From contig NC_056527.1 of the NCBI RefSeq assembly GCF_019175285.1, positions 120,305,273-120,369,272 of the forward strand: a DNA stretch of 64,000 nt. The letters are read 5' to 3'. The DNA comes from Sceloporus undulatus. Its lineage: Eukaryota > Chordata > Lepidosauria > Squamata > Phrynosomatidae. This document shows positions 11,201 through 22,600 of the stretch, piece after piece (position 1 is the first letter of the stretch; every line of letters begins with the position of its first letter). The notes beneath the pieces are model-generated. The model did not search any database, was not told the DNA's origin, and saw only the letters and a list, made by a program, of their open reading frames with translations. Position numbers and translations under genes: made by a program.

Positions 11201-13070
11201 GGACCCCTCATGCCCCCCCAAGCACCTGGGAGGGGGACCACTCCAACTGAAGAGTCAAAAAAAGGGTAAGGTTCCCCAGGAAGAGCTTTTCACCTCCTGA
11301 AGCTCCTCAATTCCATTTCCAAAAAGACTGGTTTGGAAAGCCTCTTGCAAGGAGAGGGAGGTCGTAGGTGGTATGAATGTGGATTTTGGGTTTGCTCCAC
11401 CAGCCAAACCATTCTCAGAATGACCTCCTCCTCTTATAAATCACAAACACATGTAAGATGTGTATGCGCTTCATATCCAGTTTATTGTTTGCTTAACCAA
11501 GGGATGTTGGGCTACGTTTCATGGCAGTTGCCTCCATTCCATTTGGGCTTTTGGCTTCTGTTTGAATGCCGACTGGGGGTCTCCTTGTCAGTGGGGCAAT
11601 GCATCCACCCACGTTTTATCCCAAGCTTTGAAGAAACTTTTCAAGGCACTGAACCCATTTAGGGGACAGATTTGAGTTCACCTTGGATAGTTCCTTTAAT
11701 ATCTGGAATAAAACCCAAAGTGGATTTGCATTATCCCTGACACGGGACCCAATGGCCACCCAAGGGATGCTAAGTGCCCCTTCTCAGCCAAAGGGCTGGC
11801 CCCACCTGTGTGCAATGTGGCCCCTCTGACTGTCTCTTGCTCCCTTCTTCTACAGCTCCAGTCAACAGAGTTCAGCCCTGCTGGCAGCGAGAAAAGCAGC
11901 CCAGGTAAGAGATGCAATGACAGCTCAGTTGGTGGGCAGAAAGAGAGAATAGCACCTCAGTCCTGCCTCCGCCATTTGCTGCCTTAGGGGCCGTGGCTCC
12001 CTCCGCTGCTTAACGCTTGTCTCTCTCCCCCTCTCACTGCCTGCCAATGTTAAAACCTTTTACCTTTCTCTCTTTCTGTTTTGCAGGCCTGCAGGTAAGC
12101 ACATATCCACCTGGCCAGAAGAGGCGATGGTCCCTGCCATGTCTTTCCCAGTCCCTTGACTCTGGAGAGTGGCCGAAGGGGCACCCAGACGCACTGAAAG
12201 GCTGGGAGGGGACTCCAAGGCAGAGGAAAAAGAAATGGGGAGGCTGGGAGGGATGGAAAGGCACAGGGAGGGCAAGGGAGCCAAGGCCATGGGCAGCTGG
12301 TTCTTCTCAGCTGGAGGTGAATCTTTTGCCAGCCCCCAGCTGGGGAAGGAGACCTTGCCTATGACATAGGGCTGAGCATTTGGGGGGGGGGGGGGGGTGT
12401 CTCTGTGTGTGTGTGTGTGTGTGCAGAATGGCCAAAGAGGACGCATGGACAGAGGAAACTCCCTCCCTAGTATGCTGGAGCAAAAGGTGAGAGCCACTTT
12501 TGGGGGGGGGGCATAGGGAGGAGTGGGGAGAGAACGGGGTGCCTTCTGCTGCCCAGGGATGCAAACCTTGTACTCAAGTGCCTGCCGATTATTTTGCTCC
12601 TAAAGATATATCCTTATGAGATGCTGATGGTGACAAATCGAGGGAGAGTGAAACTGCCGCCCGGAGTAGACAGAACACGGCTGGAGGTATGTGTGTTTGT
12701 GCATTCGCCCCTTCAAGGGAATCAACACTGAGCTGCAAATACACATTCCAGTATCCTAGAAATATTTATTATCCTGCCCACCCCAAGAAAATACCTGAAT
12801 TATAAGGAACACCATCTTACTATGCCATTGTATATAGTGGGACTTGAACATCCATGGATCTTGGTTATCCATAGGAAATCCTGGATCCAAACCCAGGACC
12901 AGGTGTCCATTTAAAGGCATCTTGACAGCCCCCTTTTCTCCCTCCATCTGTTGCAGCGGCACCTGTCCCCCGAGGATTTCCTGTGTGTCTTTGAGATGCC
13001 GCCGGAGGAGTTTGCAAAGCTGGCCTTGTGGAAGCGGAATGAGTTGAAGAAAAAAGCCTTCCTCTTCTGA
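2272..13070 (+). CDS. DMTN: Dematin (erythrocyte band 4.9), 15 coding exons
   Basis: Actin-bundling protein of the spectrin-actin junctional complex. Coding exons: 2272-2289, 5484-5558, 5775-5930, 7100-7144, 7924-8026, 8598-8654, 8742-8903, 10285-10391, 10579-10690, 11093-11157, 11856-11904, 12087-12094, 12427-12486, 12606-12686, 12957-13070. All junctions are GT-AG and phases agree; the total is 403 aa (human 405). The start MERLQK lies in an exon entered at 2230, giving 42 nt of 5' UTR. Near-identical blocks include [39 protein letters not shown] and the [15 protein letters not shown] block. The natively disordered core is followed by a carboxy-terminal villin headpiece (about residues 338-403) ending [13 protein letters not shown]. 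The human protein ends KKKASLF, so the PKA serine is phenylalanine here. Exon 12 is only 8 nt. Identity rests on recalled human sequence. Confidence 0.97.
3690..3760 (-). mobile_element. CR1 3' terminal piece
   Basis: 'tagaatcatagaatc' followed by 'ttggaagagaccacaagagc' and 'ccatccagtccaaac' is the standard CR1 3' end read on the reverse strand. It lies in DMTN intron 1 and is followed by a G-run (about 3779-3789). Confidence 0.75.
3885..4135 (+). mobile_element. Non-LTR LINE 3' end, Vingi/I-like
   Basis: The forward translation contains [16 protein letters not shown] and [11 protein letters not shown], the carboxy-terminal signature of a LINE whose 3' tail 'ataacaacaaca' resembles that of the ACA SINEs. 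The fragment lies in DMTN intron 1. It is a dead 5'-truncated copy. Assignment to the Vingi/I group is from memory and less certain than its LINE nature. Confidence 0.6.
9085..9232 (-). mobile_element. CR1 LINE fragment in DMTN intron 7
   Basis: Reverse-strand CR1 3' region: 'ggcatccaacctccctttaa', 'aaaacctccatgaaggag' and 'gttctgcctgatgctt' correspond to the blocks seen in the longer copy at 47770-48655. No coding role. Confidence 0.7.
10228..10263 (+). mobile_element. CR1 3' tail abutting DMTN exon 8
   Basis: 'gtggtctcttccaactcaac' followed by 'gattctatgagtctatgat' is the CR1 3' terminus with its short terminal repeat. It ends about 20 bp before the acceptor AG at 10283-10284, so the CR1 tail now lies next to the polypyrimidine tract of exon 8. 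Confidence 0.7.
10900..11080 (+). repeat. Unclassified interspersed repeat
   Basis: Contains 'agggtgaccagatgtcct', 'aaaatgtaggacatt' and 'catgctcagaatggagga'. A related reverse-strand copy with 'tttgtcctacattt' and 'tatgtcctccattt' is at 39600-39760. I do not recognise the family. Confidence 0.45.
12087..12094 (+). other. DMTN: DMTN 8-nt microexon
   Basis: GCCTGCAG is flanked by a strong acceptor (polypyrimidine tract then TTTTGCAG) and a consensus donor (GTAAGC). It supplies two bases of a split Gly codon plus Leu-Gln, giving SPGLQNG as in human dematin. Without it the frame from exon 11 to exon 13 is lost, so it is required in the reconstructed protein. Confidence 0.85.
12380..12426 (+). 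repeat. G-run and (TG)n forming the acceptor of DMTN exon 13
   Basis: An uninterrupted G-run of about 16 is followed by GTCTC and then (TG)n running straight into GCAG at 12423-12426. The usual polypyrimidine tract is thus replaced by UG repeats. A second G-run lies just after exon 13 (about 12501-12509). Confidence 0.85.
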
Positions 13071-14230
13071 CCCTGGCAGCAGCGATGCCAACAGCGCCCA
13101 GAGTGGAGATCTCCATGTGTGTCGACCCTCCTGTCTTGCACCACAGGCGCCTGGGGCTACTTTTGAGCTGGGCCAGAGGGACGGTCCCTTCCTCTCCTCC
13201 TCGGGGTTCAAGGGCCGAAAGGAGCCGGACGCAGGAAGACTTAACACAGACCACACATGCGCACCCTGTTGTTTCTACTGGGCACACTCCGGATGTGGCA
13301 CCAGCTCTCTCCCTAGCTGGAAACCAAGAACAGCAGCCAGGGATGGAGGGGCAATGCCCATGGCAGAGTGGGAAGTGGCAACGATGGCACCCCTCCACAT
13401 TTCTCACTTTCTGCTTGGCACACAGGCATGTGCATTCTTCTCGTCCGTTCCTCCAACCAGACACAGGACAGGAAGTGGGCACTGGGAGCAGCATTGCCCA
13501 ATGGTCAGAGGTCAGCACAAAAGGCGCAGGGTGCCCCCCACCCCACTCCCAGCACAGACCTTGCCAGGCCACCTTGACTTCTGCTGGCACATCTGCCTGC
13601 CTTGGCAGAACACAGAGAGGACTCTCTAAACAACTGCCAGCTAATGTGTGTGAAGGGGCTTGGAGTTCCCCCCACAAATGTTAGAGCCTCTCCAAGTGTT
13701 TCACCCCACTGCCCTTTGTTAAGGGGAGCCTTGGTTTTCCCCGAATCCAGCTGCCACCCCAGTGAGGGGCTAGGGTTGGGGTCTGCATGCTTGAAGAAAG
13801 GAGCCCAGGGCCAGGCCTACAGTCCCTTTTCCCTGGCTTGCTCCTTCCCACTCCCTCTGTTCTTTCTATCTCCAGCTTCCCCTCGTCCTCTTTTCCAGAT
13901 GCCTTAGAAGAGTGGGGTTGGGAGGGACAAAAAGCATTCCTGACAAGTGGTCAACCATCCTCTTTTCAATCCCCACTTTCCCCCCTTCCTTCCCCCATCA
14001 TTCCTCTTTCCTCATGCTGGCCCTGGTTCAACCTCTTCCTTTGCCATATCTGGCCACTGGGTTCTTCTCTGCTCTTCCAGCCTCAGCAGCCTTGCTGCTC
14101 CCTTTCAGCCCAACTTAGTGAGAAGTTGGGGCTTCTCAGAGTAGAGGGTAGGAAGCTGCCTTCTATGGGGTCAGAGCTTTAGGAATCCATCCAGTTAGCC
14201 AGTATTGTCAGCTCTGCCGGCAGCCATAGC

Positions 14231-14285
14231 TCTGTGCCAGGCCTTCGGGTGGAAGCATGTTCTCACCTGAAGGCCTGGCAGAGGA
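14231..14285 (+). repeat. Hairpin 1 in DMTN 3' UTR
   Basis: Left arm 14236-14251 (GCCAGGCCTTCGGGTG) pairs with right arm 14264-14279 (CACCTGAAGGCCTGGC). Of 16 pairs, 15 are Watson-Crick and one is G-U, with a 12-nt loop. Pairing can extend outward through CTCTG/CAGAG with a small bulge. Confidence 0.85.
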
Positions 14286-14291
14286 TGCATC

Positions 14292-14370
14292 AGAGTGGAC
14301 ATGATTGGCTTAGATAGACCAGTGTTTATCTAAGTGTATCTGGTCTATCTAAGCCGTTCATGTCCACTCT
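14292..14370 (+). repeat. Hairpin 2 in DMTN 3' UTR, 31-bp arms
   Basis: Left arm 14292-14322 and right arm 14340-14370 are inverted copies matching at 29 of 31 positions, the mismatches being adjacent. The loop is 17 nt. The size resembles a pre-miRNA or a foldback insertion. Its start is 7 bases after the extended end of hairpin 1. Confidence 0.9.
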
Positions 14371-15915
14371 GACTGGCACCCCCTGCCTGCCAGGGTTCAG
14401 GCCAGGATGTTTTCGTAGCCCTGCCTGGCAGTCCCTGGGATTGTTTCCCAGGGTTCTCTCAGCCAAGGACTGGCCTGGCTCAGCTCTGCTTTGCTTCCAA
14501 AATTGGACAGAATTGTCCAGAATTGGAGGTGTGGCTCAGGGTGGTATAAGGATGATGTGAGTAGCTGCCCTGTGAAGTTGATGGACAGCAGGGTAGGACC
14601 CACATGGGCACTCCAGATGCTTCCTGGACTACAGCTCCCATCATTTTTCACCACTGGCAATGCTCCTTAAGGCTGCTGGGAGTTGCAGTCCAGCAACAGC
14701 TGAAGAGCTATACAGGTCCCTCACCCAAGCTAGCTTCTAGGCTGCCATTGTCCTCCTGCCTCCCCAGCCAGATCCCTCTGCTTAGCCATCCTTCTGCATC
14801 CCCTCCTGTGCAGGACCCAGAATAGGACTGGGGGCCACAGATGGACATGGGACCATGCAAACATCCACTGGCACCTTTTGGCGATCGGTGTGCATGCTTC
14901 TGCAGAGCCACTGGCCCTGCGTGGTCCTGTTTGCTGCTATTGACAGGCAATCAGCTCAGCCTGTGTGCCAGTCCCAGACTCTTTAACATTTTGACTTGGC
15001 AAAATGGCCTGAGAGATGCATCTCCTCAGGAGTCCAACAGTGCAGCTGCCATCATGACCCAAACTCCATGCCAGAGACCTTTGTAGTGCATGGGTCTTCT
15101 GTAACTCTCATGCTCCCACAGAGGCCTGGAAGGAACCAAGGCTCACATCTGGTGGCCACAAACTGCTGCTGAGCAAAACAGGTCCCAGGGAACATCAAGA
15201 CCTGAGGCTAAAGCACTATTTGCCCATCAGCCGCCAAGGCCACACATAGGCCAAATCTTTTTGCAGAAACACCTGCAAAGCCGCCAGGGCTGCAATGAGA
15301 CTATGGGGGTGGCAAAGGGACACCCCCTGCCATTGGAAAGGGCACTGAATGTGACCAACCTGCCACATACGCCACTCCCAAGCAGCCTTGGCTCCCTCGC
15401 TCTCCCTCTTCTTTGGACGGCTCTAGAGGTGGGGAGGGAATGGCTTGCCACCACTTCTCTCTGCTTCCTACCAGTCTTAGCCCAGCAAGGATGCTGCCAT
15501 TCAGCAGTGTGGTGGGTGGCAAGGCGCCACTGGCAAGGATGGGTAGGTTGAGTTTTCACCTCTCTCTGCTCAGGCTTTGCCTGCCTAGACTGCCTGAGGA
15601 ACCGGTCCCAGAGCTGCCTTGGAGAAAGGGAGCCTGGGGGCCAGCTTACTTTCCCTCCCCTGTGCAGCTCCTGCCATGTTGTTCCCCTTCCTACCCCTCT
15701 TCACCTTGTGCAAATGTAAAGAATGTAATTTATTAGAAGTCACTTGCAGCTCTACTCGCTTTTTCACTGCTACTTCTGTGAACATATCTATAAATATATA
15801 AATATAGACTTCTCCTGATTCGAAGAGTGGCCCCAATGTCTACCACCCCATTTTGGCTGATGTTAGAATCTGTGTGAAGATGATTCTCCTCTTCTCTTTC
15901 CCCTTCATCTTTTTG

Positions 15916-15921
15916 ATTAAA
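15916..15921 (+). terminator. DMTN: Candidate poly(A) signal of DMTN (ATTAAA)
   Basis: ATTAAA, followed within 35 bases by a T-rich run. It is the best signal seen before the opposing NDUFA10 gene. A reverse-strand AATAAA overlaps this neighbourhood at 15933-15938. Confidence 0.5.
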
Positions 15922-16022
15922 TGTGAAGTGGCTTTATTCAAAAGGTCTCTCTCTAGATTTGTTACCATTTGGAAAACTCACTGTATTTCCAGTTGCTAAG
16001 TCCTTTCCAGTTTTTGCCTACC

Positions 16023-16335
16023 ATCACAGATTTGTAGAGCTGGAAGGGGCTGCAGAGACCATATAGTCCAACTACCTGCTGTTCAGGAATAGTCAGCTAA
16101 AGCTGAGAGAAGCCCATCCAACCTTTGCATAAAGACCTCCAAAGAGAAAGACTCCATTGCTCTCACGTTCCACTCAATAGTTCTTGCAGTAAAAAAAGTT
16201 CTTCCTAATGTTCATAGGTGGAATCCCTCCTCTTGCAACTGAATTAATGGATTCAAATTACAAGAGGAGGGATTCAGCTGAACATTAAGAAGAATGGGTT
16301 TACTGTAAGAACTGTTTGGGAGTGGAATATGCCTA
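16023..16335. mobile_element. Two CR1 3' fragments in opposite orientation
   Basis: 16023-16230 reads as reverse CR1 ('tagagctggaaggggctgca', then 'aaagttcttcctaatgttca'). From about 16232 the complementary block 'caagaggagggattcagctg' and 'aacattaagaagaatg' begins, that is, the forward orientation. The junction forms a palindrome-like pair next to the NDUFA10 3' end. Confidence 0.65.
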
Positions 16336-16385
16336 CCATGCCATAAGAAAAAATACTTACTAGAAAGGCAGCTTGAACAAAGACT

Positions 16386-16391
16386 TTTATT
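16386..16391 (-). terminator. NDUFA10: Candidate poly(A) signal of NDUFA10
   Basis: TTTATT on the + strand is AATAAA on the gene strand, 292 bases past the stop codon. A second AATAAA on the same strand is at 15933-15938; use of that one would bring the transcript into the end of DMTN. Confidence 0.5.
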
Positions 16392-16682
16392 TACTTCAAA
16401 CCCACTCAAGGGCTGGAGTATAGGAAGCTGGGGTTTTGACAATGAGATCCTATTTTAATCAGGGAGCCAGCCTGCAATGTTAAGCATTTCTGTCTTTCTA
16501 ATGGAGCTCAGTTCAGGGGAAAAACCTGAATGAAAGGAGCTATTATTTCCTGCCACAAGGCAGTTCCACTGTCAGCGTTCCCAGGGCTCTTGTCAGCATC
16601 CAAAGGGGGCTGTCTGGTTAAGAGGAACATCATTATCATCGTTTTGCAGTCAGCTTCTGGCTGAAGCTTGAAATGGGGAGAC

Positions 16683-19600
16683 TTACTTCAGCCAGATCCA
16701 CTTGTCTCCAATGTCAGCGTTGTAACCAGGATCGTATTTACGTCCAGGAAGCTACAGTGCAAAGAAAACAAAGTGATCCAGATGAGACTGGGTCCCAGCT
16801 TCCTCTGGTTATAGCCCTTTCTGGGCAGAACGATACCGAAGACTCGGGCTAGTTTAAGCCTCATTACCCCTCCCCAGGAACTGCCACAATCTGTGGCTCA
16901 TTTAGTAGGGCACAGAACTGGCCACGCTCTACTGAACTACAATTGCAGGGATTTGTCCAAGAAGGCAGAAGGATAAGCCACACTGATATAAAACCATTCT
17001 AAAGCATAGCATAAAATATGGCCCCCTTCAACCTGCAAATTTAAAAGACTAAAGTTGCACCCTGTTGTCCCTCAAAACTCTTACCGACTTGTATTGATAG
17101 TATCTTTTGTCAACTTCGAGGCCACCGATCGTGATTTCGGGGATGTAGTGGGGGACTGCTGTGGGAGCCATCACAGTCAGCTTGTCCTCAACACTATCAA
17201 GCAGAAAGAGGGAAGAAACTGTTAGAGCCAGCGATGAGAGGAAACGCAGCAGGAGCAGCCTTGGTGTTCTTTCTGGGGCCTTGGGGAATTGTAGCTCTAT
17301 GAGAGGCGTTTCTCTAACCAAGAAATAAACTGGAAGATGTAATCTGAGGAGGCTGCCCATTGCTTCACTGTGATGCCCAATGAGAAGAAGGCACACTCAG
17401 ATCAGAAAGCCATAAAAAGGAAAGCCTTGGGGTTGGAGGGCCATTGTCTCAATTTTAATCCTGAAAAACTAGGCTAAGTATCAGGTGTTTGGGGAGAATA
17501 CTGCATTTTCTTTCAGTGCAAGAGAAGAATGAGAGCAGCCGCTCCCTGAAGCACCAGATTCTTTTGGAGATACCAGAAGACCTAAGGGAGTAAGGAGCAA
17601 AGAATAATGAAGTGTGGGAAATGCAATGTGCTAGAACAGACTGTCCTTACAGAACTCTCAAGTGATGAAAGGTAACGTCATCTTGCTCAAGCCAAGGGCC
17701 CTTGTCAAACTTCAGGTACTCAATGTCTTCAAGGACCTACAAGGAGAAAAAGGTCAGCATGAATTCCAGAAGCATTTGTGAGGAACAACTGGTCTTTTCC
17801 ACAAAAAGCTCTTAGATGCTTTGTTACCATAGGGCCCTAAGAGCATTACAACCAAGCAAAAGGCATCTGGGGCTTGATGCAGACCAGAAAAGATGGGCAG
17901 AGAAACTCCACCAAGTCCAGAGGTTTGGCAAGTGAACGTGCAAAGAAATGCACCACTAAGCAAGTCCTGTTCCAAAGTCACAAATCAACCTTCATATAAG
18001 AAGGGTCTCAAGATCTTTGAAAGCAACAGAGATCTGTGCACTCCAACAAATACCATTAATTAATCCTATAATATTCTGAACTGTCCTCTAAGAGCCCATT
18101 TTATCTTCCCCCTGGAAAACAGCTTAGGCCAAAAGAATGACTTGCTCCAAAGCTCCCAAAGAGCTAGAGACTGTGATGCAAAGCTGGTGCTCTGCCATTC
18201 AGCTGTGGGCCTTATTGCTCAAGATACAGAGTGGGAGAGAAGAATGCTCCACTAAACCTCCTGGAAAAGTTATTACAGGACCCAACTCTTACCATACACT
18301 TGTCTCAAAACAAGTCCCCTAGCAAGCCTGGGGTATGTGTGCAAATGTGCGCATGTGAGCATAAATGCACAGAATTCAAGGTATTTCAGAAGTTGCCAAC
18401 ATGGACTGCCTATTGAACACACAAATGCCACCCATCTTATCCATATAAGGAAAAGAACCCACCGAACACAGAAGGGAATCGACTGCTTGTGAGAACCTAC
18501 CTTCTCCACATGTTCAGCTTCACTGGATGTATATTGCAGGACTTCACTGGTCTCACTAGGAGAAAGAGTAACATTAAATAACATTGCTTCAGAGGACAGA
18601 AGAAAGTTAATCCCGAACCTTGCACACCTCCCAAGAATACAACTCCACACAGCGGTTGCTACAGAACACAGAAAAATCCCAGAACAGGAAGAATGGATCT
18701 TTAAAACAGCAGCAGCCATGTCTGGGTCATTGTTCTGCATCCATACAAGTTATGGGAAGCACCCAAGCTTTTTATTCAAATAGTTTCACTGGCTGCCAGT
18801 CCATTTCCAGGCAGAAACCACAGTAAAACCAAAGCAGAACCAAGCTCTCTGAAAAGCTCCACTCTCCCATACATGATGAGCAAGTTGAACCACTGCGGCA
18901 AGATTTGGGAAGCAAAGTAACAGAAGGCAGAAGATTCAGTAAGAATAATTAGAATCATAGAGTTGGAAGAGACCCCAAGATGGGCCCTGATCCAGTCCAA
19001 TCCCAGTCTGCCATGCAGGAACTCTCCATCAAAGCATCCCCATTGACAGATGGCCATCCAGCCTCTGTTTAAAGACCTCCAAGGAGGGAGACTCCACTAC
19101 ACTCCGAGGAAGGAGTGTGTTCCCCTGTTGAACAGCCCTTACTCTCAGGAAGTTCTTCCTAATGTTGAGCTGGAATCTCTTTTCCAGGAGTTTGCATCCA
19201 TTGCTCCATTGAGTCCTAGTCTCTGGAGCAGCAGAAAACAAGCTTGCTCCCTCCTCAATATGACATCCCTTCAAATACTTAAACAGGGTTCTCATATCAC
19301 CTCTTAACCTTCTCTTCTCCAGGCTAAACATCCCCAGCTCACTAAGTCATTCCTTGTAGGGCATGCCTTCCAGACCCTTCACCATTTTAGTCTCTCTCCT
19401 TTGGACACGTTCCAGTTTTTCAACATCCTTTTTAAATTGTGGTGCCCAGAACTGGATGCAATATTCCAGGTGGGTTTGTAACAGAAGAGATGATTTATAA
19501 GAAGAACTTGAGGAATTATATTTATCTTAAAAACAGACACATGGAGTGCAGGTATGATGAAGGGAAGACAGTTAAAGGGCAAAGGAGGAAACTGGGAGGT

Positions 19601-22600
19601 GTCTGAAAAGTGGTGCTGGGGAAGAATATGTCAAGGGAAGTGGACAGAGAGGAAAATGCATGAAAACATAGTGTTAAAAGCAGGGCAGGGACCGATGTCA
19701 GTGGGAAGAGGGACATCAACTAGGAGAGGCCCCATTTACAGGAAACTGGGAAGTATGCCAAGGTAAACTGCAGGTGACCATGAAGGCAGCTACGAAAGAC
19801 CCACCGATGGTGGAAACACCAGAGAGTGGAGTGGAATATCCTCTTCTCTTCACACCTTTGACAAGGGAGGAATGTGGCAGCAAACTGCCTGATAGAAAGT
19901 GGACTTCTACACTCTGGTTTGTAAGTTCTATGGCCAACAAACACACACCACACCAGAGTATTGTTGCTTTGTGCCTTCAAATAGTTTCTGACTTATGGCA
20001 ACCCCAAGGTAAACCTATGACAGGGTACCTATGACAGGGTTTCCTTGGCAAGATTTCTTCAGAAGAGATTTGCCTTTGCCTTCTTCTGAGACTGAGAGAG
20101 TGTGACTTGCCCAGAGTCACCCAGTGAGTTTCCATGGCTGAGCAGGGATTCGAACCCTTGTCTCCACAGCCCCAATCTAAACCACACTGCTCTCTTCACC
20201 TACGCATGCACACAAACACCAGATCAATATACATCCATAATACACCAAGTTTAATGCTAGGATGCAAAGCTGTTTAAGTGCAAGCTTTTTCAGTAAAGTA
20301 TGTGCATTCTGTGTTAACAACTAACCTGATTTCTGGCAGGAAGAATTTCTTATAGGCATCTTCAACACTCTGAAGATAAGCGGATGATACCTTCTTTTCA
20401 TATGGCTTAAAAGAAAACACAGTGTTCATGCAACTGAAGGTATTACTAACCATCATCGAGGACCCACATCCGTTCTTTTCAGCCAAGGAATAACACTGAC
20501 ATGTTTAAAGGAGGCATAGCCCTTCCTTCGGGCCAACAAGAATATGGAGGGCTCCTGCTGTGCTCCCTTACCAGCCACATTCCCTGGACAATATATGGCC
20601 AGCATTCAGCCCTCAGTGGATAAACCACCAAGAAAAAAAAGTTAACCACTTGTAACTCAGACAAACATCCTCCAGGAAGGAGGTCTCTGAATGGACCTGC
20701 ACCCTCAGCCTAATTTCAAAGGGCCTTTGCAAGCATCAGTGCAGTCCTTCAGCAAGAACTACTGATCCCTTTCCAGAAGCAGCTGGCTGGGTAGGGAGGA
20801 AGGAGAGGGATTGAGAAAGAACTACCCACTTTGGGGTCCCTTTGGCCCAGCCCACTTCCGATCCTGCAAAGGATCATCCCAAAGAATGCAGTCTGGGCAG
20901 AACAAAGTTCCTTGGCCTGGCTTAAAAGATGAGGACAGATAGAGACTTTCTCCATGAAGCAACATCAAGCAGCAGGAATGGCAAGCCTTGCCTAAACTAC
21001 AATTTAGGAGTTGAACCTCTTCCTGTCAAGACAGCCAGAGCCTTCCTCCCTGAAAAGAGGGCAGGCCAGCACACGCCACCTTCTCCAACTCTCCTTGTCA
21101 GGATCCAAGACATGCAGTGATCCCCAAAGCTGGGCTTACCGTGCCTCTCTCTTCAATCCTCTTCTGTACGTCTGAGACGGGAACGTCAATATAAATGGCC
21201 AGGTGAGGAGGCAAAACTTCACAAATACTGAGGCCCTTGATGAGGTTGTAATGCTCTAAACCTAGAACAGAAGCCACCAAGCACAAATGGACACTTTAAC
21301 CAGCTGAAGGGGCATCATGTGCCAGAGAAAGCAATGGGGAAGGGGCAAACTCCACACTAGAAGAGGCTGCTCTCTGCACAAATCGTCTGCCTCTCTTGGA
21401 TCAGGTCAAGTTGACCCCAGATTACCTCCCCACCTTCGCATTCTTCCTCTCCCCCTTCTGACCATCAAAGCAAGAAGGGAGAAAGGGCTCAAGCACCACA
21501 AGCAACTCTTTTTCACATAGGACAAGGCCAGGGGCTGAAAAACAAAGATCTAAACTCTCCTGTCCTGAGGGATAGGACACAAGACATGGAGAGGGCTCCC
21601 ACAGCAAGGACAATCTGTGCAAAGGTATCAAAACATGTACAAGAATCTCTCCCACACGTCAAAAGGGGACAAGATGTGCCTCAGATCAGGATTCTACTCC
21701 TTGTTTTCTATCCGCACAATCAATCCTAGTATTTTGGTCAGAAGAGTACTTACACCTTTTGTGAATGTAGCCTTGCTTAAACATTGCATCCAGGAACACA
21801 AAGTCGCTGTAGGGAGAGCGTTCCAGGACTACTCCTTGCCCTGAAGTTGAACAGAGGTCACAGTCACAAAAGTTCAATGAGGAAAACACCACTCTTGCTT
21901 GTCCATAGAAGGCTCTGCAAGGAGAAACTGAGCCAGGCTTTCATTTAGCCACGCTTTAAAGTGTGCTTTTATTTAACTCAGCACTTCCTTTGATTTTTCT
22001 CATAAATGGGGCTCAAAACAAAAATTAAAAAATTGCAGGATACGATTTTCTGCTGGATCCTATTTATAGTTTTATTTGAATGAATTAATGACATAGCTGA
22101 CATTAAGAGCTGGAAAGAAATTAATCTCAATCAGTTGGAGATTAGAGTATTAAAATATAGGACACTATCTCTGTGTTAAACCTACCAATCTAATTAGAGT
22201 AAGGAAGGAGAGCAAAAACAGATCTTCTTATTAAGAGGGAGTTTGCTCCAAAGCATCACAGATTTGACGCTCAAGATTTGACATTGCTAGGGATTTATTT
22301 TTAGTGTTTGAGTGACCTTGTTCAGTAATTTGTCAGCTTCGTACTGAGGAATTTTGTGACCTAAAATAATTAACCTTTCCCCTGTGTTTCATTCTGCAAA
22401 TGAAAAGCATGAAATTCCAGGTCAGCTCCTGTGATTTTGGCCTAGAAGAGCCTGCCATTGTGGCTTAATGTGGCTTCCTCAGAGCGCATCTTAGTTCTTC
22501 CATGCTCACCATTAAAAATCTCTCTTGAAACCTTGTTAAAATTACAGAAGAGGAGGTAAGCATTCTGCAGCCCTCCAGATGTTGCTACACTGCAACACCA

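Larger units (their letters stand above)
13071..15940 (+). other. DMTN: DMTN 3' UTR
   Basis: No further coding block is seen from the stop at 13068-13070 to an ATTAAA at 15916-15921. About 2.9 kb of 3' UTR is inferred. It includes a repeat-like part (about 14145-14480) with two strong hairpins. The terminal 250 bases are AU-rich ('ctataaatatataaat'). The cleavage site is not proven. Confidence 0.6.

Noticed and set aside
12865-13677. A 270-codon reverse open frame over the DMTN last exon
   Set aside because: Antisense shadow of the headpiece exon and 3' UTR; composition-driven.
13085-13684. A 199-codon forward open frame right after the DMTN stop
   Set aside because: It lies in the 3' UTR, overlaps other long frames in GC-rich DNA and shows no homology I recognise.
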